A stretch of 64,000 bases of DNA from Acidimicrobiales bacterium (GTDB lineage: Bacteria > Actinomycetota > Acidimicrobiia > Acidimicrobiales > MedAcidi-G1). Below are positions 18,489 through 27,464 of the stretch, one piece after another. Where the stretch lies: contig JAPKBH010000001.1 in the NCBI GenBank assembly GCA_028823445.1, forward strand, positions 140,142 to 204,141, read 5' to 3'. Position 1 is the first letter of the stretch, and the number at the start of each line of letters is the position of its first letter. The notes below the pieces were generated by a model. It saw nothing but the letters and a program-made list of their open reading frames with translations, was not told the origin of the DNA and ran no database searches. Both the position numbers and the translations under genes were made by a program.

Positions 18489-19778
18489 ATGCCTCAACAC
18501 GCCTATAAATATTCGGCAGCCAAACTGCTGCGCCATGGGTTAACTCGCGGCACCTGGCCCCGCATGTGGCGCCAACCCGAATTCAAAGACACCTATGACG
18601 TGGTCATCATCGGCGGTGGGCTTCACGGCCTCGCCACCGCCTACTACCTGGCCACCGAACACGGCATCACCAACGTGGCGGTCCTCGACAAGGGCTACTT
18701 AGGCGGCGGCGGATCAGGCCGCAACACGGCCATCGTGCGCTCCAACTACCTCACCCCAGAAGGCGTGGCCTTTTACGACCGCTCACTTCACCTCTACAAC
18801 ACCATGGCCGACGATCTAAACCTCAACGTCATGTTCTCACGCCGCGGCCACCTAACCCTGGCCCACACCGACTCGGCACTGCGCACCATGCACTGGCGAG
18901 CCGAAGTCAACAAGTTGCAAGGCATCGACTCCAGCGTTATCGACCCCAGCGATGTAAAAAAAGAAGCCCCCAGTTTGGACGTATCGCCCAACACCCGGTA
19001 CCCCATTCTGGGTGCGCTCTTTCACCCGCCTGGGGGAACCGTGCGCCACGATGCGGTGGTTTGGGGTTATGCCCGAGCCGCCGACCATCACGGGGTGCAT
19101 TTGCACCAACAAACCGAAGTGCTGGACATTTTATGCGAAGGCGGAACCGGCCCAGAAGGTAAAGGCCCCGGCGGCAAAGTAACCGGCGTGAGAACCAGTC
19201 GAGGCGACATCAGCGCCCCCATAGTTGTCAACTGCACCGCGGGGTGGGCTTCGCTTATCTCCAATATGGCGGGCGTTCCCCTGCCCATCACCACCCACCC
19301 CCTGCAAGCAGCAGTCACCGAACCCACCAAAGTTTTCCTGCCCACCGTGGTGGTTTCGGGTTCGCTGCACGTTTATGTAAGCCAAACCGACCGAGGCGAG
19401 TTGGTCTTCGGTGCCTCCGTAGACCCGGTTGGCACCTACCGAGTAAACGGCACCTTGGAGTTCACCGAAGAACTGGCCGGCCACGTGCTTGAACTCATGC
19501 CCGGGATCTCCAAAATGAGACTCATGCGCCAATGGTCCGGGCTCTGCGACATGACCCCCGACTACTCCCCGGTTATGGGTTTCACCCCCGTAGAGGGATA
19601 TTTAGTCGATGTGGGATGGGGCACCTACGGTTTCAAAGCCGGCCCTGTTTCGGGCGAGACCATGGCCCGAACTATTGCTACCGGAAAGACCGATGAAATG
19701 ATCGCTCCCTTTAATCTCAGCCGTTTCACCGAAGGCGACCTGGTGGGCGAAAAAGGCGCCGCGGCGGTGGGCCACTAA
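18489..19778 (+). CDS. soxB: Sarcosine oxidase beta subunit
   Basis: Flavoprotein subunit of heterotetrameric sarcosine oxidase that oxidises sarcosine to glycine, formaldehyde (or methylene-THF) and H2O2. 429 residues. The FAD Rossmann motif VIIGGGLHGLATAYYLA lies at about residue 38-54. GGTVRHDAVVWGYARA is the family block around the covalent FMN region. The C-terminal LVDVGWGTYGFKAGPVSG is also typical. AAGGAAA precedes the ATG. Its stop overlaps the soxD start by one base (TAATG). First gene of soxBDAG behind the Rieske gene. Confidence 0.95.
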   Translation: MPQHAYKYSAAKLLRHGLTRGTWPRMWRQPEFKDTYDVVIIGGGLHGLATAYYLATEHGITNVAVLDKGYLGGGGSGRNTAIVRSNYLTPEGVAFYDRSLHLYNTMADDLNLNVMFSRRGHLTLAHTDSALRTMHWRAEVNKLQGIDSSVIDPSDVKKEAPSLDVSPNTRYPILGALFHPPGGTVRHDAVVWGYARAADHHGVHLHQQTEVLDILCEGGTGPEGKGPGGKVTGVRTSRGDISAPIVVNCTAGWASLISNMAGVPLPITTHPLQAAVTEPTKVFLPTVVVSGSLHVYVSQTDRGELVFGASVDPVGTYRVNGTLEFTEELAGHVLELMPGISKMRLMRQWSGLCDMTPDYSPVMGFTPVEGYLVDVGWGTYGFKAGPVSGETMARTIATGKTDEMIAPFNLSRFTEGDLVGEKGAAAVGH

Positions 19779-20020
19779 TGATTATTGTTCCCTGCCCCCA
19801 CTGCGGCCCCCGCAACTCGGTCGACCTACGCAACTGCGGAGAAGTCGTCAACCGCCCCAACCCTGACACCGCCACGCTCACCGAGTGGCGCACCTACCTT
19901 TACCTACGCGAAAACGCCGCCGGTTGGGTAAGCGAAACCTGGTACTGCCGTGCTGGCTGCCGCCGCTATTTCACCATTGAACGCAACACCGTGACCAACG
20001 AGATTCGAGACCAGTCATGA
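19778..20020 (+). CDS. soxD: Sarcosine oxidase delta subunit
   Basis: Small zinc-binding subunit of the heterotetramer, 80 residues. The first ligands are Cys6 and Cys9 (CPHCG). The second pair reads WYCRAGCRRYF with Cys57 and Cys61, where characterised enzymes have His-X3-Cys, so the site appears to be Cys4 rather than Cys3His. The usual EAH-type segment is also replaced (GEVVNRP). Overlaps soxA by four bases (ATGA), so the subunits are coupled. Confidence 0.92.
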   Translation: MIIVPCPHCGPRNSVDLRNCGEVVNRPNPDTATLTEWRTYLYLRENAAGWVSETWYCRAGCRRYFTIERNTVTNEIRDQS

Positions 20021-22875
20021 GTAGCCATCGCCTACCCCCACAACCCGGAGAGGTCATCGACCGGTCAACGGTCATCAACTTCACTTGGAACGGGCAACCA
20101 GTCATCGGTTTGGCCGGCGACACCATTGCCTCCGCCTTAGCGGCCCAAGGCGTTGACGTGTTTTCACGGTCTATGAAATACCACCGGCATCGGGGCATCA
20201 TGACCGCCGACCATTGGGACCCAAACCTGTCGCTCCAAGTGGACGACGAACCCAACGTACGAGCCGGCACCCGACTTTTAGCAGAAGGCATGCAGGTAAG
20301 CACCCAGAATGTGTGGCCAAGTTTGCAACACGACGTGGGCGTTTTGAACAAGGCGGTTGGACGCTTTTTATCGGCGGGTTTCTATTACAAAACGTTCATG
20401 AAGCCAAAATTCTTGTGGGACAACGTCTATCAGTCTGTGTTACGCAAGTTCGCCCCTGGCGGCCGGGTGCATTGGAAAACCAGCACCCATGGAGCCTATG
20501 ACAAGCGATATGCCCACCCCGATGTGCTGGTAGCTGGTGGCGGCCCCGCTGGAATGGCTGCCGCTTTAGGTGCCGCCCAAGCTGGTGCTTCCGTTTTGCT
20601 GGTGGAGATGGCCCCGGAGTTGGGCGGGCACCTTTGTTGGGGCAACGACGCGGAGCGAGCCGCCTTAGACAAATTGACAACTGCGGTAATTGCCGAAGCA
20701 AACATTGAGGTAATGACCCGTTCTACGGTGACCGGCCGTTACGACCACAACTGGGTAGCCGTAATGCAAGGCGACCACCCCCTCGCTCCCGAACGCTTGG
20801 TCAAAGCTCGTGTCGGCTCATTGGTGGTGGCCCCAGGGCTCATTGAAAGGCCACTTATTTTTTCGGGGAACGACATTCCCGGGGTCATGTTGTCGGGAGC
20901 GGCTCGCCGCCTAATCAACCTTTGGGCAGTTAAACCCGGCCAACGAGCGGTCGTGCTGACCGCCAACGCCGAAGGAGACGCCGCAGTAAAAGACCTCCAA
21001 GCCGCTGGTGTAGAAGTGGTCGAGGTAGTAGATGTGCGCACCGGCGCCATGGTGGCCTCCGCGGTAGGCAAGAGCCGGCTGCAAAAAGTTGTGCTCGAAG
21101 ACGGGCGCACTATTGAGGCCGACCTTTTGGTCACCGCTACTGGCTGGACCGCCCCAACCTCGCTACTCAATATGGCCGGCAACCGCCCGGTCTACGACCC
21201 GCAGGCAGCTCGCTACTTTCCAGAAAACCTCCCCGAAGAAATACTGACCAGCGGGGGCATCGCTGGCAACGGCAGCACCGACGAGCTCATTGCGCACGGG
21301 AGCGCTACCGGTGTTTTGGCCGCCAACCGGTCGTTGCGTTTACGTCATAGCCGCCGAGCGGCCACCGCCCGGTCACGCAGCCCAGAAGGCCCCGCCCCAG
21401 AAGCTTTGACCGACACCCGTACGCCGCTCAGGCGAGAAGCCCACCCCGAGTGCTACCGGGCCAGCACCCACGGTTTTGTGGATTACGCCGAAGACGTTTC
21501 CTCGAAGGATCTGATTCAAGCGGCCGGCGAAGGTTTTGACTCCATTGAGTTGATGAAGCGCTACACCACGGTCACCATGGGGCCCGCTCAAGGCAAACTC
21601 GAAACCGTAAATGCAGCAGCGGTACTTGCTGAATCTCGTGGCATGGACTTAGCCGACATCGGTACCACGGTCTGGCGACCCCCGTTTGCACCCATTTCTT
21701 TAGGAGCGTTAGCGGGCCGTATTTTTGAGCCAGTGCGCCGGTCTGCTCTACAAGATTGGCACGAAGCCCACGGAGCGACGGCTTTGCTGGCCGGCCAATG
21801 GGTGCGTCCCGATCACTACGGCGATGCGGTAGCCGAAGCGCAGAACGTGCGCAACGGAGTGGGCATCATCGATGTTACGCCCCTAGGGAAAATCGACCTG
21901 CAAGGCCCCGACGTGGCCAAACTTTTGGAACTGGTTTATGTAAACCGCTGGGAATCGCTCAAAGTCGGGCGGGTCCGTTACGGCGCCATGGTGGCTGAAG
22001 ACGGGGTGGTCTCCGACGATGGAGTAACTGGCCGCTTGAGCGAAAACCATTGGCTCATGACCACCACTTCATCGGGAGCAGGCGCCGTATGGGAAATGCT
22101 CGAAGACTGGCTCCAAACCGGGCACCCAGAATGGCAAGTACACGTCACCCCCGTTACTGGCGGCTTAACCAGCATCAACGTAGCGGGGCCGCATTCACGG
22201 CAACTCTTGGAGCGCCTAGTTTCAAACGTCGACTTGTCTTCTGATGCCTTCCCTTATTTCAGTGTGCGCCAAGGAACGGTGGCCGACGTGCCTGATTGTG
22301 TCATCTGGCGCATTGGCTTTACCGGAGAACTCTCCTTCGAAGTGCACGTACCTTCTGGCCATGCGCTGGCGGTATGGGAAGCTTTGCTCGCTGAAGGCCA
22401 AGACTTAGGTTGCGCCCCTTTTGGCGTCGAAGCGCAACGAATCCTGCGCCTCGAAAAAGGCCACTACATCGTGGGCCAAGACACCGACGGTCTTTCTAAA
22501 GCCCCGACCGCCGGCTTGGGTGGGCTGGTAAAACTCGACAAAACCGACACCATTGGGCTCCCGGAGTTACGGGCCGCTTACCAACGAGAAGACCTGCCGA
22601 TTCTGGTAGCTGTGCAACCCGACGACCCCACGGTGCTCCCCGAAGAGGCCGCTCAAATAGTGGACGGCCAGACCGCAACTATTTTGGGTCGGGTTACCTC
22701 CAGCCGTCACTCCCCTACCTTGGGCCGTTCCATTTGCTTAGCCCAAGTAGCCCCCCAACTGGCCGCCCCGGGCACGGTCATCACCGTATTGATGGCCGAC
22801 GGCCGGCGCATACCGGCCACCGTGCAAGAACATCATGCGCATCTGGACCACCAAGGAGCACGTCAACGTGTCTGA
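20017..22875 (+). CDS. soxA: Sarcosine oxidase alpha subunit
   Basis: Largest subunit, 952 residues, holding NAD+ and the folate site. Domain order: N-terminal ferredoxin-like fold of the family with SRSMKYHRHRG (residues about 1-95), a pyridine-nucleotide-disulfide-type domain starting VLVAGGGPAGMAAALG near residue 170, then a C-terminal aminomethyltransferase (GcvT-like) domain from about 570. That domain passes the methyl group to tetrahydrofolate. It makes the soxBDAG operon complete together with the gamma subunit. It ends with an AAGGAG ribosome site for soxG. Confidence 0.95.
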   Translation: MSSHRLPPQPGEVIDRSTVINFTWNGQPVIGLAGDTIASALAAQGVDVFSRSMKYHRHRGIMTADHWDPNLSLQVDDEPNVRAGTRLLAEGMQVSTQNVWPSLQHDVGVLNKAVGRFLSAGFYYKTFMKPKFLWDNVYQSVLRKFAPGGRVHWKTSTHGAYDKRYAHPDVLVAGGGPAGMAAALGAAQAGASVLLVEMAPELGGHLCWGNDAERAALDKLTTAVIAEANIEVMTRSTVTGRYDHNWVAVMQGDHPLAPERLVKARVGSLVVAPGLIERPLIFSGNDIPGVMLSGAARRLINLWAVKPGQRAVVLTANAEGDAAVKDLQAAGVEVVEVVDVRTGAMVASAVGKSRLQKVVLEDGRTIEADLLVTATGWTAPTSLLNMAGNRPVYDPQAARYFPENLPEEILTSGGIAGNGSTDELIAHGSATGVLAANRSLRLRHSRRAATARSRSPEGPAPEALTDTRTPLRREAHPECYRASTHGFVDYAEDVSSKDLIQAAGEGFDSIELMKRYTTVTMGPAQGKLETVNAAAVLAESRGMDLADIGTTVWRPPFAPISLGALAGRIFEPVRRSALQDWHEAHGATALLAGQWVRPDHYGDAVAEAQNVRNGVGIIDVTPLGKIDLQGPDVAKLLELVYVNRWESLKVGRVRYGAMVAEDGVVSDDGVTGRLSENHWLMTTTSSGAGAVWEMLEDWLQTGHPEWQVHVTPVTGGLTSINVAGPHSRQLLERLVSNVDLSSDAFPYFSVRQGTVADVPDCVIWRIGFTGELSFEVHVPSGHALAVWEALLAEGQDLGCAPFGVEAQRILRLEKGHYIVGQDTDGLSKAPTAGLGGLVKLDKTDTIGLPELRAAYQREDLPILVAVQPDDPTVLPEEAAQIVDGQTATILGRVTSSRHSPTLGRSICLAQVAPQLAAPGTVITVLMADGRRIPATVQEHHAHLDHQGARQRV

Positions 22876-23422
22876 TTTACTTTTTCAAAGCCCGCTCAAC
22901 AAGGCAGAATTGACTTCTCCCGGCGGCAACATCGGGTTAACCGATGAGTCGGCCACCACCAAGATTTTGGTACGTGGCCAGGGACCCGCCGTGGCCTATG
23001 GCCAAAGCAAGTTGCTGCCCAACGGCACGCTAATTTGCGGTAGTCGGCCCGATGAGTGGACCTTTTTAGCCGGCCCGGGAAAAAGCGCTGAGGTGCAGGC
23101 CGGAATCGACCAATCAGAGGCCACCACGATCGTTGACATCACCCACGGGCGAGCCATGATGCGCCTCTTCGGCCCAGCGGCCACACAAGCCTTAGCAAAA
23201 GTTTGCAGCATAGATTTGGCCGATGACCTCACCCCAGACGGCGCAGTGTTTTCTGCTTCAGTGGCCAAAGTGACCTGCGACTTGGTGCGTTCGGACAGCC
23301 AGGGCATTCAAGCCTATTTGATTTCCTGCGAGCGCTCTTTTGGGGCTTACCTGATCAGCGCTGTGGCTGATGCTGCTCAAGAGTTTGGTCTTGGTGTGCC
23401 GGCCGAGTTATCCCTGCACTAA
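22868..23422 (+). CDS. soxG: Sarcosine oxidase gamma subunit
   Basis: Fourth subunit of the heterotetramer, with a GcvT-like fold. About 184 residues. The start is set at GTG 22868, 9 bases after AAGGAG and overlapping the soxA stop by eight bases; an upstream in-frame ATG at 22835 lies deep in soxA with no ribosome site. ITHGRAMMRLFGPAATQALAKVCSIDL is split across the family's conserved central region. Low sequence conservation is normal for this subunit, so position in the operon carries much of the weight. Confidence 0.88.
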   Translation: MSDLLFQSPLNKAELTSPGGNIGLTDESATTKILVRGQGPAVAYGQSKLLPNGTLICGSRPDEWTFLAGPGKSAEVQAGIDQSEATTIVDITHGRAMMRLFGPAATQALAKVCSIDLADDLTPDGAVFSASVAKVTCDLVRSDSQGIQAYLISCERSFGAYLISAVADAAQEFGLGVPAELSLH

Positions 23423-23433
23423 AGCGACCGTTG

Positions 23434-23439
23434 TAGTCT
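23434..23439 (+). promoter_or_regulatory. Putative -10 box (TAGTCT) of a leaderless amidase mRNA
   Basis: TAGTCT ends 6 bases before ATG 23446, no Shine-Dalgarno. It lies just 12 bases beyond the soxG stop and suggests a separate transcription start for the amidase. Confidence 0.5.
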
Positions 23440-23445
23440 TCGCCC

Positions 23446-24813
23446 ATGGATCTTCCTGACCTCTCTGCGGTAGCCCAACAGGCACTGCTCAAATCTGGTG
23501 AAGTCTCTGCGGCAGAGTTACTTGCCGCTTGTGCAGAGCGGGCGGCTTTGGTGGAACCAGTGGTGAACGCTCTCCCCGTGGAATGTTGGAAACAAGCGAC
23601 ACAGCAAGCGGATGCCGTAGTGGTCGACCGACCTTTGGGCGGACTGGTGACTGCTTTTAAAGACCTGGCCGATACAAAAGACCTCCCTACCACCTACGGG
23701 AGTCTCGTTTTTGCTGACCATCAACCGGTTGCCGACCACCCGGCGGTGGCTTTGGTGCGCCAAGCGGGGGTACAAGTGGTGGGGAAAACCAACACGCCAG
23801 AGTTTGGCGCCGGGTCGCACACCTTTAACCCCGTTTATGGGCTAACCAGAAACCCATGGGACCCCACTCGGAGTGCCGGGGGGTCTAGCGGCGGAGCGGC
23901 GGCCGCCGTGGCCTGCGGAGTGCTTTCAATTGCCGATGGCTCTGATCTGGGCGGATCGTTGCGCAACCCCCCTTCGTTTTGCGGTGTAGTGGGTTTGCGG
24001 CCTACTTCGGGTCGGGTGCCCGGCGGCGACCCCAAGTTCGTGATGGCTACCCAGGGTTCAATTGGCCGCACGGTGGCCGATGTTGCTCTACACGATGCGG
24101 TCTTAAGTGGGCAAGATGAATGGCCACTTATCCAGATGCCTCTCCGGGTGGCTTATTCGCCGGACCTGGGCGGCCTCCCCGTAGCACCAGAAGTGCACCG
24201 GGTCGTCAAAAAAGCTGCCGAAACCATTGAACAACTTGGGTGGAGCATCGATCAGCAAGAGCCTGACTTCTCTAAAGCCGACCGTTGCTTTGAAACCCTG
24301 CGGGCCGCCTTTTATGCCCAGAAGTTTTTTGCTCTAGCGGCAGATCAACGAGTCAAAGCAACGGTACGAGCCGAGGTCAACTTAGGTCTCGGGTTGCCTG
24401 CTGAAAGCATCGAGCAAGCACTAGCCACTGAGCAGAACCTTCGAGAAGATTGGGACACATTCTTTAGCAAATACGACCTGCTGATTGCCCCTACCAGTCA
24501 GGTGTCGGCTTTTCCGGTGGGCCAAGAGTGGGTAAAGGAAATCAACGGCACCGCTTTAGACCATTACACCAACTGGATGCGGTCCTCTTCTCGGGTCACC
24601 GTGTCGGGCTGCCCCTCAATAAGTTTGCCTGCTGGTTTTACCCCAGAGGGCCTACCGGTGGGGATACAAATTGTGGCTCCACGGGGCACAGACCGACAGT
24701 TATTGTCTTGGGCCAGCCTTATTGAAGAAGCATTCGGGGTGCCGATTCGCCCGCCTGTCGAAGCGCTTGCAACTACTGACCCTTCTCGGTTGCCGCCGGG
24801 CCCCTTGGGGTAA
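23446..24813 (+). CDS. Amidase signature family hydrolase
   Basis: Ser-cisSer-Lys amidase, 455 residues. The catalytic Lys lies in TAFKDLADTKD near residue 71. The Gly/Ser-rich signature is SAGGSSGGAAAAVACG near residue 145, and the nucleophile region is DGSDLGGSLRNPPSFCG. All three catalytic residues appear intact. It follows soxG closely but probably has its own leaderless promoter. The substrate is not known; its place between sarcosine oxidase and a betainyl-CoA-thioesterase-like gene suggests an N-acyl or amide derivative of a methylated amine, which is inference. Confidence 0.87.
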   Translation: MDLPDLSAVAQQALLKSGEVSAAELLAACAERAALVEPVVNALPVECWKQATQQADAVVVDRPLGGLVTAFKDLADTKDLPTTYGSLVFADHQPVADHPAVALVRQAGVQVVGKTNTPEFGAGSHTFNPVYGLTRNPWDPTRSAGGSSGGAAAAVACGVLSIADGSDLGGSLRNPPSFCGVVGLRPTSGRVPGGDPKFVMATQGSIGRTVADVALHDAVLSGQDEWPLIQMPLRVAYSPDLGGLPVAPEVHRVVKKAAETIEQLGWSIDQQEPDFSKADRCFETLRAAFYAQKFFALAADQRVKATVRAEVNLGLGLPAESIEQALATEQNLREDWDTFFSKYDLLIAPTSQVSAFPVGQEWVKEINGTALDHYTNWMRSSSRVTVSGCPSISLPAGFTPEGLPVGIQIVAPRGTDRQLLSWASLIEEAFGVPIRPPVEALATTDPSRLPPGPLG

Positions 24814-24930
24814 AGAAAAAGCGTTCACCGGTGGTTGCAACATAAAGAGTTTTGGGCATAGATTACCGGATCTTCTAAGAATTTTGTGTCAAGATAACCC
24901 TGCTAAACGAGCGAAGCGAAAGGTCATACT

Positions 24931-25422
24931 ATGGCTGATGCCTTGAAACCTGTTGAGCGATGGCGCACCGTGGTACCTCCTGAGTGGATCGACTACAACG
25001 GCCATCTAACCGAAGGCTTTTACGGCGTGGCTTTTGGCTCGGCGGGTGATGCTTTGCTGGAATACTTATCTTTCGGCGAAAACTATCGGCAGGCCCACGG
25101 CACTTTTTACACCGTAGAAAGCACCATCCATTTTCTCCATGAAATTCATCAAGGGGCAGAAATCTGGGTAAAAGGCTGGCTCCTGGGGGCCGACCAAAAA
25201 CGCCTCCACTGGTATCAAGAACTCTTTGTGGCCGATAACCCAGAACCAGCGGCCAGCCAAGAAGCCATGTTGCTACACGTCGTGCAAGGTGCCGATGACC
25301 AGGCACCCAAGGTAGGCCCCATGGCAGAACCAGTGCTTTCGGCCGCCCAAGGTTTAGCTGCCGCTCACGCTGCTTTCCCTCGTCCGGCTCATATCGGCCG
25401 AGGCATCCGGTCGCTGCAATGA
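24931..25422 (+). CDS. Hot-dog thioesterase, betainyl-CoA thioesterase (CdhB)-like
   Basis: Acyl-CoA thioesterase of the 4-hydroxybenzoyl-CoA type, 163 residues. The active-site region is WIDYNGHLTEGFY, followed by FTVEST-type strand residues (YTVESTIHFLHE) and LGADQKRLHWYQELF. This set resembles the carnitine-operon thioesterase that frees glycine betaine from betainyl-CoA in Pseudomonas. It would connect carnitine breakdown to the upstream Rieske-sarcosine oxidase genes. GAAAGG lies 9 bases before ATG. It overlaps the MFS transporter start (ATGA). Substrate assignment is recalled similarity, not tested. The 117 bases before it show no clear structure. Confidence 0.7.
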   Translation: MADALKPVERWRTVVPPEWIDYNGHLTEGFYGVAFGSAGDALLEYLSFGENYRQAHGTFYTVESTIHFLHEIHQGAEIWVKGWLLGADQKRLHWYQELFVADNPEPAASQEAMLLHVVQGADDQAPKVGPMAEPVLSAAQGLAAAHAAFPRPAHIGRGIRSLQ

Positions 25423-26723
25423 GCGACACCATGACCCCGAGCGCTCCCCCCGCACGCTCAGGACCCGCTATGGCCGGCATCGGGGCCCTCTTTGTGGCTT
25501 TCTTGCTTTTACAAGTGGGTAATGGTTTGCAGCGTATTTTGTTGCCGTTGCGTGCCGAGGCTGAAGGCTTTACCGCCTTGGCCATGGGTTTAGTTATGGC
25601 GGCCCACTTTTCTGGCTATCTCGTTGGGGCTCGAATAATTCGCACCATGCTCACCTCGGTGGGTCATATTCGTGCTTTTGCCGCGCTGGCTTCTACCGCT
25701 TCGGCTGCCGTTTTAGTAAACGCCGTGATCGTTCTGCCTGCTTCTTGGATGTTGGTTTATTTCATCGGCGGGGTTTGCAATGCCGGGGTGTTCGTGGTCT
25801 TGGAGAGTTGGCTTAATGACCGGGCCACCAATGAAACCAGGGGAAAAATATTGGGCTGGTACATGATGATCATGATGGGGGGCACGGCAGGCGGCTTGCT
25901 GCTGGTCAACTTGGGGTCGGCCGAAGGTTTCGAAATGTTTGTCCTTTCTTCGGTGTTGATTTCGGCGTCGGTTATCCCGGTGACTTTGTCGGCTTCATCT
26001 GCCCCGCCCATGCCTTCTACCGAGCAAATGTCAATAAAAGAGCTCTACCGGTTGGTTCCCCCGGCGGTCGTGGGCTTGTTCCTTGCTTCTTTTGTACAGG
26101 CCTCGGCCAGTTCTATGAGTTCAGTTTTTGGCACCGAGTCAGGCATGTCGGGCGGCCAAGTTGCTTTGTTCGCGGCCGCTGGTGTTTCTGGGGCGGTACT
26201 TTTACAGGTGCCGTTGGGCAACTTGTCTGATCGTTATCCTCGTCGCTCAGTAATCATGGTGATAACCATAATTGCTGGGTCAATAGCACTTTTTGCGACC
26301 ACCGTGGAGCCCAATGGGTGGCTGATCATTCTGGTCAACTTAGCTTTCGGGGCCTTTGTTTTTCCTCTCTATGGGCTCTTTGTAGCCCTGGCCAACGACT
26401 GGGTTCCCACTGAGAAACGTACCGCTGCTGCTTCTGCTTTGGTGCTGACCAGCAGCTTTGGGGCGGTGGCCTCCCCCATGGTGACCTCGATGGCGATGCG
26501 CACATTCGGGCCCGCTGGTTACTACTGGACCTTTGCCGTTGTTATGGGCATCTTGGTGGTGTACCTGAGCTATCGCACCCAGGTCCGCGCCGCTGTGCCG
26601 GTAGAGCGGCAGTCTAAGTTTCAGCCTTTGGGCGCTCGATCAGGCGAGATGGCCCATGCCGTGGGGCGTTGGGTGCGCAAACCCGTACGGCGGAAAAAAC
26701 CTCTTACTGGCGAGAAAACGTAA
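25419..26723 (+). CDS. MFS transporter (YcaD-like)
   Basis: Major facilitator superfamily permease, 434 residues with about 12 hydrophobic helices. The inter-helix motif RYPRRSVI with preceding GNLSDR (residues about 268-278) is the A-like MFS loop. The general pattern resembles YcaD-type putative transporters. Starts by ATGA overlap with the thioesterase, so the two are translationally coupled and likely share a substrate pathway, perhaps export or import of a quaternary amine. The C-terminus is basic and overlaps the convergent methyltransferase by 20 bases. Confidence 0.83.
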   Translation: MSDTMTPSAPPARSGPAMAGIGALFVAFLLLQVGNGLQRILLPLRAEAEGFTALAMGLVMAAHFSGYLVGARIIRTMLTSVGHIRAFAALASTASAAVLVNAVIVLPASWMLVYFIGGVCNAGVFVVLESWLNDRATNETRGKILGWYMMIMMGGTAGGLLLVNLGSAEGFEMFVLSSVLISASVIPVTLSASSAPPMPSTEQMSIKELYRLVPPAVVGLFLASFVQASASSMSSVFGTESGMSGGQVALFAAAGVSGAVLLQVPLGNLSDRYPRRSVIMVITIIAGSIALFATTVEPNGWLIILVNLAFGAFVFPLYGLFVALANDWVPTEKRTAAASALVLTSSFGAVASPMVTSMAMRTFGPAGYYWTFAVVMGILVVYLSYRTQVRAAVPVERQSKFQPLGARSGEMAHAVGRWVRKPVRRKKPLTGEKT

Positions 26724-27354
26724 GAATTAAACCGTGGTGGCCCTTATGCTCGCCCCGGCTATAGACCGACGAGGAGTCCACCATTGGTTCGCTGATTTGC
26801 CCATCTTTGGCATCGTTGCTGAAGCGCTGGGCGAAACCTTGCTCGGCGTAGAACTCTTTGTTGATGCCCACCACAAACAATGCCCCGGGGCGGGTGATTC
26901 GGTAAAGCTCGTCAAAGGCTTCGGGCCCCACATGGCCGTGGGTGAAGGTGCCAGCGCTCATTACGGCCCCGTAGAACCCGTCTTCTATGGGCAGGGTTTC
27001 TTTAAGGTTGGCTTGATGGAAGGCCCGGTAAACCGGCTGCCCCTGGGGGTCTTGTTTTTGTGCTGCTTCGGCAATCATTTCGGCGGAGAGGTCAAGCCCA
27101 TCTACCAGAATCGGCCCTTCGGCCACTAGTGCTTGGCCGCCCAAACCGGTACCACACCCCACATCTAACACGGGTTGGTGATCTCGCCCGCCCCAGGCCA
27201 ATAACTTAGCGGCCACCATAAGTGGGTGCTGATACCCGTTGCGTTCCACGAAAGTTTCGTAAGTGCTGGCCCAACGAGCGTAGAGTTCTATGTTGTCTTG
27301 CAGCGTCTCTACGGCATACGCCTCATCAAGATCAAAATCTTCCGGCTCGCTCAT
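26704..27354 (-). CDS. Class I SAM-dependent methyltransferase
   Basis: Small-molecule methyltransferase with a Rossmann fold, 216 residues. Motif I LDVGCGTGLGG is near residue 62, followed by VDGLDLSAEMI (acidic ribose-binding region) and motif IV GAVMSAGTFTHGHV. AAGGAG precedes ATG 27354. It stands alone, convergent with the MFS transporter. The substrate cannot be told. Similar to generic methyltransferases of the Methyltransf_11/25 group. Confidence 0.85.
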   Translation of the reverse strand: MSEPEDFDLDEAYAVETLQDNIELYARWASTYETFVERNGYQHPLMVAAKLLAWGGRDHQPVLDVGCGTGLGGQALVAEGPILVDGLDLSAEMIAEAAQKQDPQGQPVYRAFHQANLKETLPIEDGFYGAVMSAGTFTHGHVGPEAFDELYRITRPGALFVVGINKEFYAEQGFAQRFSNDAKDGQISEPMVDSSSVYSRGEHKGHHGLILTFSRQ

Positions 27355-27382
27355 GGTGCTCCTTTGCCTTCTTCAACCTACC

Positions 27383-27426
27383 AAAAAGTCCGTTACACGG
27401 GGACAGTCCCCATGTAACGGATTTTT
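27383..27426. repeat. Hairpin repeat, copy 1 (GGGGACAGTCCCC core)
   Basis: Arms of 15 bases with one mismatch (TCCGTTACACGGGGA against TCCCCATGTAACGGA) around a CAG loop, with A-run and T-run outside. It lies between sulP and the methyltransferase and could stop sulP transcripts. Its core and outer AAAAGT are shared with the copy at 29146. Confidence 0.85.
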
Positions 27427-27464
27427 GATGAAAAGAGGCTGCGTGATGTGGTTTTAGAGGTGGG

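Noticed and set aside
27383..27426. Hairpin copy 1 as a plain intrinsic terminator only.
   Set aside because: A terminator role is possible, but the same core and loop recur in the second copy in a divergent promoter region, so a repeat family explains both better.
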